From assembly GCA_012838615.1 (NCBI GenBank), contig DUOV01000198.1, positions 1 to 35,288 of the forward strand: 35,288 nucleotides of DNA, in the 5' to 3' direction. The notes under the pieces were generated by a model. That model made no database searches. It was given only the letters and a program-made list of their open reading frames with translations, and was not told the DNA's origin. The translations under genes and the position numbers were made by a program. Positions 19,296-26,795 of this stretch are shown one piece after another. The stretch is from Clostridia bacterium. Its GTDB lineage: Bacteria > Bacillota > DUOV01 > Zhaonellaceae. The stretch's first letter is position 1. Every line of letters starts with the position of its first letter.

Positions 19296-20465
19296 TTATC
19301 TCCTTTCTATGACCATTTCCAGAAATGCCTCAATACGTGTGCGTATTTGTCCCTCATCACCTTTAGAAAAATCAGTTTCTATATGAAGATAAGGAGTATT
19401 GGTTTTTTTGGAGACTTTTTCGATATGATACGACTCAATACCAAACGGGAGGCAGGAGTGAAGTGTAATATTTATAAGACCCTCGACCTTCCATTCGGCG
19501 ATTGTTGCAGCGATCTGATCCATGCGCTTATGATTAGGAGACATTACCGCACATGGTACCTCTAGATATTTTTCTGCAATGCACACAAGGGGATCTCGAT
19601 CTTCAGATTCATCTACGAGGCGTCGGCGTGAAACGATGCCACTACAGCCCTCATAGCAAACAATTGCTCCCCCCAGCTCTTCAATAACAGCAATAACCTT
19701 GTCTACAACGCCTCCCAGTCCGGCCCCTGAGATCAAAATACGCGGTGGCTTTGCGCCGGGTTTGTAAGGACCATTGCCATTTTCCCAATTTTCTTCACAT
19801 TCATCCAAAATCTGTTTGAGTTTTTCATATTTCTCTTCTTTATTGAACATATACTGTTCGCCATCCATAACGTTGCGCATATCCAAGCCGGTAATGGCAG
19901 GTGGGTCATATTTGCCAAGCTCATAGATGCGGGCAGCCTGAATGCGCTCCTTATTGCACCACTTTATTGCTTCACGAAGTTTTTCATCTGTGATTTCAAC
20001 TCCAAAGCGTTCTTCCAAGGCTTCCTTAAAATGCTTGATTTCCATTACCCAGGCAGCTAATGAACGCTCTTTGTCCGGAACGTTAGGTAAATGAATTACT
20101 TGCATCGGTTTGAGCTTCCCCAGTAATTCATACATTTTCTTTTTCCCATCGCAGGTGGTTTCACCAACCACAAGGTCAGAAAAATAAGCATATGGACAGC
20201 TTTCTTCCAAGGCATGACCATAGCTGGCCTTGATAAGAGGACACAGATTGGCTGGCAAATGGGTCTCTGCTGCTGCTATTGGTTCGTTGCTTTTACCACA
20301 AAGACTGACTTTATATAGTCCGGCAGCGTAAATAACCTCTGCAGGAGCGTACTGACAAAAGCTGCCACAAATATTGGCACCGCTCTCCTTCAATTCCATG
20401 ACCTTTAAAAACCCGTTACGCCGAGCTTCCGCAAATTCATTAAAACGTTCAGGCAATGTCAGCAA
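19296..20465 (-). CDS. 2-hydroxyacyl-CoA dehydratase family / double-cubane cluster protein-like (paralogue 1)
   Basis: NLCPLIKASYG, SCPYAYFSDLVVGETTCDGKKKMYELLG; highly similar to the protein at 25567-26739. Confidence 0.88.
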   Translation of the reverse strand: MLTLPERFNEFAEARRNGFLKVMELKESGANICGSFCQYAPAEVIYAAGLYKVSLCGKSNEPIAAAETHLPANLCPLIKASYGHALEESCPYAYFSDLVVGETTCDGKKKMYELLGKLKPMQVIHLPNVPDKERSLAAWVMEIKHFKEALEERFGVEITDEKLREAIKWCNKERIQAARIYELGKYDPPAITGLDMRNVMDGEQYMFNKEEKYEKLKQILDECEENWENGNGPYKPGAKPPRILISGAGLGGVVDKVIAVIEELGGAIVCYEGCSGIVSRRRLVDESEDRDPLVCIAEKYLEVPCAVMSPNHKRMDQIAATIAEWKVEGLINITLHSCLPFGIESYHIEKVSKKTNTPYLHIETDFSKGDEGQIRTRIEAFLEMVIERR

Positions 20466-20570
20466 GTAATATCACTCCTCGAATCTTGTTTCACAACCCG
20501 ACTTAAATTTCCAGAAATCCACGCATTTTCTGTTCTTTTAAATCACGGGGTCTTGACTTTATTCCTTGAC

Positions 20571-20590
20571 ACTTTGCCAAAAGGCAAAGT
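20571..20590. promoter_or_regulatory. Perfect hairpin in the 20466-20645 intergenic gap
   Basis: ACTTTGCC-AAAA-GGCAAAGT; no clear U-tract on the minus strand, so a classical terminator is doubtful. Confidence 0.4.
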
Positions 20591-20645
20591 TAGATGATTT
20601 CCTGTACAGCATAATGTGTGCAGGTCTAAGTACTGCCCATATTCA

Positions 20646-20978
20646 CTAGAGGGTGATAACTTGATCAATGTTTGCTCCGCTTAGTGCAGCATACAAATTT
20701 GGGAAACAACCTATTCCTGCAGGTTCAATTAACTGGTCATCTATCTCCCTTTGATAACAGCATCTATCACAAGCCATCAGAAGCATTCCTGTCTTTTTGC
20801 TGATTGCAGACAGTCTCTTTGCAATATCACTATCCTTATGTAGCATATAAGTGTTATCAAAAAAGAACATCATGCCTGCTACTTCTGCCCCATGATTACC
20901 ATTCTCCAGTTGTGGAATAATCATGTTTTCAAGGATCTCTCTTGCGTAAACGGATTCAAATACATAAGCAACTCTCAT
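20646..20978 (-). CDS. saoD: DsrE-like small protein (SaoD-like)
   Basis: 110 aa; AYVFESVYAREILENMIIPQLENG..FFFDNTYMLHKDSDIAKRL..LLMACDRCCYQREI; DsrE/F-like layout. Confidence 0.65.
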   Translation of the reverse strand: MRVAYVFESVYAREILENMIIPQLENGNHGAEVAGMMFFFDNTYMLHKDSDIAKRLSAISKKTGMLLMACDRCCYQREIDDQLIEPAGIGCFPNLYAALSGANIDQVITL

Positions 20979-21024
20979 TTTTTATCTCCCTTTCTTTTTC
21001 ATAATTATTTAAAGAGTACAATCT

Positions 21025-21906
21025 TTAACAAGCAGAATATTCTTTGCCTTTATTTAGCATGGTTCTTACAACCTTGCTTTTATGCTCATTCTTTTGGATG
21101 AAGTCCAGTAGATCTTCGTCCTCTTCATTTTTAACCTCACCATCTAATGCTGATTTCAGCAATTCCGTCAGTTGTTTCATATAGCTATGATACTGTTCAC
21201 AGTTCCTATCTCTGGGTCGTAGCAAATCAACTTTAATATCGCCTAAAATCCTACCATGGTCCCTGGACATTATGAGAACCCTGTCACTTAAATAAATTGC
21301 CTCATCCACATCGTGGGTTACCATCAATGTGGTTACATTCTTTTTCTGTAAAATAGTCTCTAACTGGATTTGCAGCAGCTGCCTCATTTGAAAATCAACT
21401 GCCCCCAAAGGCTCATCCATAAGTAATATTTGAGGTTCACAGGCCAAGGCACGCAGCAAGGCAACTCTTTGCTTCATGCCGCCGGATAATTCATGAATAT
21501 AGCTATTTTCAGTACCCTCCAGCTGGGCCATCTCCAAAAGAGCTTTTAGCTTTTCCTTCCTGACTTTTTTGGGTATTTTCCTCTTTTTCATGGGATACAT
21601 AATGTTTTCGCCCACTTTCATCCAGGGAAAAAGAGCATAGTTTTGGAACACAAAAGCCCTGTCAGGACCTGGTTTGGTAACCTCCTTGCCGTTGATCAGT
21701 ATCTGTCCCCCATTATGTTTCTGAAAACCTGCTATAATAGTTAATGCTGTTGTCTTGCCACAACCGGAAGGACCAAGCAGGCTAACAAATTCCCCCTCCC
21801 CCACATCAAAGGAGATATCTTTTAATACAAGTTTACTTTTGTTTTTGTCTCTTTTGTTTTTAAATTCTTTGGTGAGCCCTCTAACAGCTATTGACATTTC
21901 ATCCAC
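21025..21906 (-). CDS. saoA: ABC transporter ATP-binding protein (SsuB/TauB-like; SaoA-like)
   Basis: GPSGCGKTT Walker A, ELSGGMKQRVALLRALA signature, LLMDEPLGAVD Walker B. Confidence 0.93.
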   Translation of the reverse strand: MDEMSIAVRGLTKEFKNKRDKNKSKLVLKDISFDVGEGEFVSLLGPSGCGKTTALTIIAGFQKHNGGQILINGKEVTKPGPDRAFVFQNYALFPWMKVGENIMYPMKKRKIPKKVRKEKLKALLEMAQLEGTENSYIHELSGGMKQRVALLRALACEPQILLMDEPLGAVDFQMRQLLQIQLETILQKKNVTTLMVTHDVDEAIYLSDRVLIMSRDHGRILGDIKVDLLRPRDRNCEQYHSYMKQLTELLKSALDGEVKNEEDEDLLDFIQKNEHKSKVVRTMLNKGKEYSAC

Positions 21907-21913
21907 CCCCTCA

Positions 21914-22711
21914 TCACAATTCTAAGAATTTTAAATTAACCATATCCCAAAATTCTTCTGTCATTCCCATGACAGAAATCAAGGTTTCTGTCTTATTCAG
22001 TTCTTCTACTGCTTTGTTATAACTTACAAGAAAGTTATTAAAAGCTTCTGTGCCGATTAAATCCTTTCTCACCACAAGGCTGTAGGAAATATAATCGTCT
22101 TTAGAAATCGGAGCAAAGTTATATTTCGGTAGCAGCACCGCTTTGCTTACATCAATTGCTGCAATATCTACCTGCTTGTTTTCTAAGGTATAGCCCAATG
22201 CTCCAATGACCATTTCTTTAATTTCCTTGAGATTTGGGTGGCTTTTTTGCGCTAACTCTGAGATATGTCTTCGATCCTGTCCTATTCCCAGCACTCGCTT
22301 ATCTGCAATGCTACCCTTATAAGCCAATACTTCTGAATTCATAATGATCGGCCCATAGATCACAAAACGATCATTTGTTTTGACCATATGCAGAGCTTTA
22401 TGACTACAGTAAAAGCCCATATCAATTTCGTCTGAGCTCAAGGCCCATTGAGATGTATTACTTCAGCAGTCTTGGAACTTGTAGGCCTCCATATCAAAAT
22501 CACTATAAACAATCCTCGTGTTACTACCTGCCTCGTGACTTGCTTCTACAATCTTTTCAAGCAGCAAACCACTTGTATCATCTCCTGCTCCAACACGTAA
22601 GACTTTTCCACTATCCCTTCTGCCGGTATCACTAGGCAGTAAGGATATTGTGAAAAAGCTAACAATCAGAGCTGTAGCCATGACCAAAAATATCCTTTTA
22701 TGTATACTCAT
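21914..22711 (-). CDS. saoB: ABC substrate-binding-like selenoprotein (SaoB-like), 265 aa with UGA 22463-22465 read as Sec
   Basis: ORFs 22463-22711 and 21914-22441 are in the same frame, separated by one TGA: ...DMEAYKFQDC-U-SNTSQWALSSDEIDMGFYCSHKALHM...; SECIS-like hairpin follows. Confidence 0.85.
22437..22452 (-). promoter_or_regulatory. Candidate bacterial SECIS hairpin (substrate-binding selenoprotein)
   Basis: Minus strand CTCAA-tgggcc-TTGAG; apical loop 16-21 nt downstream of the UGA. Confidence 0.6.
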
Positions 22712-22727
22712 CTTCTTCTCTCTCTAT

Positions 22728-23240
22728 CTAACAGCAGTCTTCCATGCCTTCTCCAAACAGATCCTTTATCTCACCATCTATCATGCGAAAAACTGCGTAG
22801 CCGACTGCGCCTTCTTTTTCACCAGAAATTATAAACTCCATCTCGGCCTCTTTGTCGATATTCTTGAACCGTATCTTCTGATTCTCTACAGGTGCCGGAA
22901 TCTCAGGGGATATATACCAATCCCCATCATCTTGGGCTATAAGTACAACTAGCCTCGTATGCTCATTTTCCCTGTATATGACCAGCAGATCCTGCAGTTG
23001 ATCATCAGTAATATCTTCCTCACAAGCCAAAACTACTTCTCTTTCAGGGAATTTCTCCCTAAAAAACTGTAAAGCTGGGTTATCATCTGCCACCATTGGT
23101 GCATAGTCTTTTCCTTCCATCCAGCCTTTATCTTCCTTGTTTACTGTTTTTTCGATGCCAATTATAAATTGCCTTGAAGCAAAAGCTATAAGCAAAACTA
23201 TAGTAATAAATAAAGTATTTTTGAGAAATTTTTTATTCAT
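22728..23240 (-). CDS. saoC: Membrane-anchored protein ending in Cys-Cys-COOH (SaoC-like)
   Basis: 170 aa; N-terminal TM FLKNTLFITIVLLIAFASRQF; extreme C-terminus ...GEGMEDCC*. Confidence 0.7.
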   Translation of the reverse strand: MNKKFLKNTLFITIVLLIAFASRQFIIGIEKTVNKEDKGWMEGKDYAPMVADDNPALQFFREKFPEREVVLACEEDITDDQLQDLLVIYRENEHTRLVVLIAQDDGDWYISPEIPAPVENQKIRFKNIDKEAEMEFIISGEKEGAVGYAVFRMIDGEIKDLFGEGMEDCC

Positions 23241-24352
23241 CTTTTCATAATTTCCCTAATAGGTAATCCTTTTGCTTTTTCCCCTTTTAGCTGCTTATAC
23301 AAGGCGTGCAAGGCGTAAGCTACCAAGATAGCCGAACATGTATATTGCAACCAGTCAGGTTGCACCATTATAAACTTATTGGCTGTATTGATTGTACGAG
23401 AGGTGGCATCATAATCCAAAATTGGTGTATAGCCCGGTACTAATAAAAGGTTTGTAATATACCCGGCAACATTAGATAAAACCGTAATTGTTACAAGGAA
23501 CATAAGCATTGCCCTTTTGCCGATAGTTTTATAGATAGTCAGAAGCTCAGGAATATTTGTCGCCGCTCCTGCCATAAGAAAGGTAATGGCAATCCCTGGT
23601 GACGCACCGCTAGCTACGAGAGCCGCAATCATTGGAATATGCCCTACAGCACACACATACATCAAGGCTGCTACAACAGTAATCCCAAAAAGAGTTATAA
23701 AACCAGGGTTCCCTAGATAATTCTGTATTATAGATTGGGGGACGCTGCCAATAATCACACCGGCTAGCAGAACACCGGAAACTGTATATTTAGATATGGT
23801 TACTGCCAATTCTGTAAATGACCATTTTAATCCATCTTTGATTTTCTCAAAATGAGTGGGTTCCTCAAAAATAAGTGTTTTTCTTTCGGTTTCATTAGGC
23901 AAGTCTTTTAAATGAAGCTCATCTCCGGCGAATTTATTGCCAATAATCCCGACAATTATCGGCATAATAAGCCCTGCAGCAATATTAATAATCGCAACTT
24001 CCTTACCCAATAATCCCCAGGTTAGGATAATAGCAACAGGATTAAGCACCGGTGTGGATGTCATAAAGGCTAGAGTGGGACCTAAATAAGCACCTGAATA
24101 ATATAAGCTAACACCCAAAGGAGTGCTGCCGCAGCTACAAATTGGTACAGCTGTACCGGCAAATGTTGTCCATAAAATACCTGAAAGTTTTGTGCTGCCG
24201 ATACTGCTTTTGCGCATCCTTTCTGGGTTTAGATAGGCACGTGCTATTCCTGCAGTACCAAAACTTACAACCATCCAGACGGAAGTGCTGTTCAGCATGT
24301 TGACAATAGTATAAAAAACATTGACTAGGAACTCCCCAAACTCTAGTATCAA
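23237..24352 (-). CDS. saoE: DUF318/ArsP_1-type permease (SaoE-like efflux transporter)
   Basis: Multi-TM; VPICSCGSTPLGVSLYYSGAYLGPTLAFMTSTPVLNPVAIILTWGLLG typical of the ArsP/YraQ permease family; 4-nt overlaps with both neighbours. Confidence 0.85.
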   Translation of the reverse strand: MILEFGEFLVNVFYTIVNMLNSTSVWMVVSFGTAGIARAYLNPERMRKSSIGSTKLSGILWTTFAGTAVPICSCGSTPLGVSLYYSGAYLGPTLAFMTSTPVLNPVAIILTWGLLGKEVAIINIAAGLIMPIIVGIIGNKFAGDELHLKDLPNETERKTLIFEEPTHFEKIKDGLKWSFTELAVTISKYTVSGVLLAGVIIGSVPQSIIQNYLGNPGFITLFGITVVAALMYVCAVGHIPMIAALVASGASPGIAITFLMAGAATNIPELLTIYKTIGKRAMLMFLVTITVLSNVAGYITNLLLVPGYTPILDYDATSRTINTANKFIMVQPDWLQYTCSAILVAYALHALYKQLKGEKAKGLPIREIMKR

Positions 24353-24603
24353 TTCTTTAATGCCTCCTGAAATGCGTTTCGTATCGCTTCCTTACTTAAC
24401 TTTGTTATTACCCTTGCTTCGTTGATTATAAGCATGCTCTTAGTAGTAGGCCCATATTTTTTGATATACTCGAAGTCTTTTCCGACTTTATAAATTTTTA
24501 CTTCAACTTGCCCCTTATATTGCTCTGCGAGAGATTGCACGAATTCTCCATATACTTCGCATCAGGCACAAGCACTGATGTATTCAATGCTAGGTTTATT
24601 CAT
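24349..24603 (-). CDS. saoT: Thioredoxin-like selenoprotein (SaoT-like), 84 aa with UGA 24562-24564 read as Sec
   Basis: MNKPSIEYISACAUCEVYGEFVQSLAEQYKGQVEVKIYKVGKDFEYIKKYGPTTKSMLIINEARVITKL...; strong SD aagggggg upstream of ATG 24603; thioredoxin-fold CxxC position reads C-A-U-C; ORF track gives only 24349-24540. Confidence 0.85.
24529..24548 (-). promoter_or_regulatory. Candidate bacterial SECIS hairpin (thioredoxin-like selenoprotein)
   Basis: Minus strand GAGAATT-cgtgc-AAT(C)TCTC, apical loop 21-25 nt after the UGA. Confidence 0.5.
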
Positions 24604-24794
24604 CGCTCTCTCCCCCCTTAGAATCCAACACAATAATTAAAATATGCTTGCTCAGATTAACATATCACACGGAAATACTGATTTCTATGAGTATAAATAA
24701 ATTTTATATGTTAGCATTTTTTATATAAAAACTTTATAACAGCTATTAAATATTTTAATATATAATTGAATAGGAGAAAGGCGGGAGAAAAAAA
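24604..24794. promoter_or_regulatory. AT-rich divergent promoter region between the selenoprotein operon and the activator/dehydratase pair
   Basis: Divergent starts at 24603 (-) and 24795 (+); AT-rich with tataat-like element near 24770. Confidence 0.55.
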
Positions 24795-25562
24795 TTGTAT
24801 TTTACCGGAATTGATATTGGCTCAACCTCTGCTAAAGTCGTTGTGCTAAATGAAAATAAAGATTTGGTTTACAAAAATGTAATGCCAACCGGGTGGAACA
24901 GTCTGGAAACTGCTGAGAAAATAAGAAAGGAACTTGCAACAATTGGTGTCGATGAAGGAAATAGCAAGTTCGTAGCTACCGGCTACGGCCGAATTTCTGT
25001 TCCTTACGCTGATAAAAGCATCACAGAAATAACCTGTCACGGTAAAGGAGCAGCGTTTTTATTCGATGCAGATTGTTGTACTGTGATTGATATCGGAGGC
25101 CAGGATACAAAAATTATTTCAATTGCTCAAGGTCAGGTTTTGGATTTTATCATGAATGATAAGTGTTCTGCAGGTACGGGCCGTTTTTTAGAAATTATGG
25201 CCAACACATTGGGTATGAGCTTGATCGAGCTATGTGAGCTAGCCAAAACAGGCTCCGGTACAAATATCAGCTCCATGTGTACAGTTTTCGCCGAGTCTGA
25301 AGTAGTAAGCCTGATTGGTAGCGGTGAACCGAAGAAGAATATTGCCTATGGAATAGTAGAATCCATCACAAATAAGGTAAAATCCTTGTGCGGTAAACAT
25401 GCTAGCACAAGTACCCAGTTTTATCTGACCGGTGGCCTTTGCGAATGTGATTACATTATCGAATCTCTATCAGAAAAATTAGGTTCTAAAGTAATTTCTA
25501 GTCCTTTAGGTCGCTACGCCGGCGCTGTCGGAGCTGCCCTCTCGGCAAAATCCCTAAAATAA
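24795..25562 (+). CDS. 2-hydroxyacyl-CoA dehydratase activase / double-cubane protein reductase (HgdC/BcrAD ATPase family), TTG start
   Basis: GIDIGSTSAKVVVL, VIDIGGQDTKII, NDKCSAGTGRFLEIMA, SSMCTVFAESEVVSLI. Confidence 0.93.
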   Translation: MYFTGIDIGSTSAKVVVLNENKDLVYKNVMPTGWNSLETAEKIRKELATIGVDEGNSKFVATGYGRISVPYADKSITEITCHGKGAAFLFDADCCTVIDIGGQDTKIISIAQGQVLDFIMNDKCSAGTGRFLEIMANTLGMSLIELCELAKTGSGTNISSMCTVFAESEVVSLIGSGEPKKNIAYGIVESITNKVKSLCGKHASTSTQFYLTGGLCECDYIIESLSEKLGSKVISSPLGRYAGAVGAALSAKSLK

Positions 25563-25566
25563 TGTT

Positions 25567-26739
25567 ATGAGGTGTGCCATGTCAATAGATTTACCAGCTA
25601 AATTTGAAGAATTTGCAGATGCCCGCAGGCAAGGATTTTTGAAGGTAAAGGAGATAAAAGAAAAGGGTGGTAAGATAGCAGGGTATTTTTGCACTTTTAC
25701 TCCATTAGAAATCTTAGATGCAGTAGGCATTTACCCTGTGGGATTGTGTGGAATGAGCGAAGAAACTATAGTTGATGCCGAAACAGACCTTCCAAAAAAT
25801 CTATGCCCCTTGATCAAATCCAGTTACGGTTTTGCCTTAACCGAAAAATGCCCTTACACTTATTTTGCCGATATTATTATTGGCGAAACCACTTGCGACG
25901 GCAAAAAGAAAATGTATGAGCTTTTAGGTGAAATCAAGGATACATATGTTATGCAGCTACCTCAAGGGGTTGATAGAGAGTACGCTCCTATCATGTGGGA
26001 AAGGGAATTACATCGTTTGATTAAGACCCTGGAGGAAAAATTTCAAGTTGAAATCACGGAAGAAAAACTGAGAGCGGCGGCAGCACTTAGAAATAAGCAG
26101 CGAAAGAACTATAACGAGCTTTTTGAATTGGGCAAAATGGATCCTCCTCCAATCAAGGGCTATAATGTCTACAAGGTGATTGAAGGTTCAGGCTTTAGTT
26201 TTAGCGTAGAAGAAACCTGCCTAAGACTTCGTGAACTGATCGATAGCACCAAAGAAGCCTATGCAGCCGGCAACAGACCGGTTGCTGCGGGAGCAAAAAG
26301 AATACTGGTGACAGGCTGCCCCATAGGTGGGGTTCTGGACAAGGTTGTAAACACTATTGAAAGCAACGGCGGCGTAGTTGTGTGCTTTGAAAATTGTGGC
26401 GGTGTCAAGCCTGTAAGGCATCTGGTAGATGAAAATGCAGAAGATATTGTCAGGGCAATTGCTGACCGCTATTTGAAGATAGGTTGTTCTGTCATGTCAC
26501 CTAATGTAAGACGAATGGAAATGCTGCCTGAATTGCTTCAAGAATTTAAAATTGACGGTGTGATTGAAGTCATTTTACAAACTTGTCACCCCTATAGTGT
26601 AGAAACAAGAACAATCAAAAAGCTTGTTCACGACGCAGGACTACCTCACATGGCCATTGAAACAGACTATTCAAAATCCGACCTTGGCCAGCTTAAAACA
26701 AGAATATCGGCATTTCTAGAAATGAAACCTATCCGGTAG
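25567..26739 (+). CDS. 2-hydroxyacyl-CoA dehydratase family / double-cubane cluster protein-like (paralogue 2)
   Basis: NLCPLIKSSYG, KCPYTYFADIIIGETTCDGKKKMYELLG; adjacent to activase. Confidence 0.9.
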   Translation: MRCAMSIDLPAKFEEFADARRQGFLKVKEIKEKGGKIAGYFCTFTPLEILDAVGIYPVGLCGMSEETIVDAETDLPKNLCPLIKSSYGFALTEKCPYTYFADIIIGETTCDGKKKMYELLGEIKDTYVMQLPQGVDREYAPIMWERELHRLIKTLEEKFQVEITEEKLRAAAALRNKQRKNYNELFELGKMDPPPIKGYNVYKVIEGSGFSFSVEETCLRLRELIDSTKEAYAAGNRPVAAGAKRILVTGCPIGGVLDKVVNTIESNGGVVVCFENCGGVKPVRHLVDENAEDIVRAIADRYLKIGCSVMSPNVRRMEMLPELLQEFKIDGVIEVILQTCHPYSVETRTIKKLVHDAGLPHMAIETDYSKSDLGQLKTRISAFLEMKPIR

Positions 26740-26758
26740 CTCGACAGACTAGAAATAG

Positions 26759-26790
26759 GCAAAAGCAGGGCAAACCGCCCTGCTTTATTT
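26759..26790 (+). terminator. Rho-independent terminator, near-identical to 16649-16680
   Basis: gcaaAAGCAGGGCaaaccGCCCTGCTTtatttttttatt. Confidence 0.85.
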
Positions 26791-26795
26791 TTTTA

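Noticed and set aside
21914-22711. Substrate-binding gene as a simple nonsense pseudogene
   Set aside because: Single TGA next to TGC, SECIS-like hairpin, intact frame on both sides and companion Sec genes favour recoding, though this remains testable
22650-22952. ORF + 100 aa opposite the CC-COOH gene
   Set aside because: Antisense overlap with a compact operon; no SD or family
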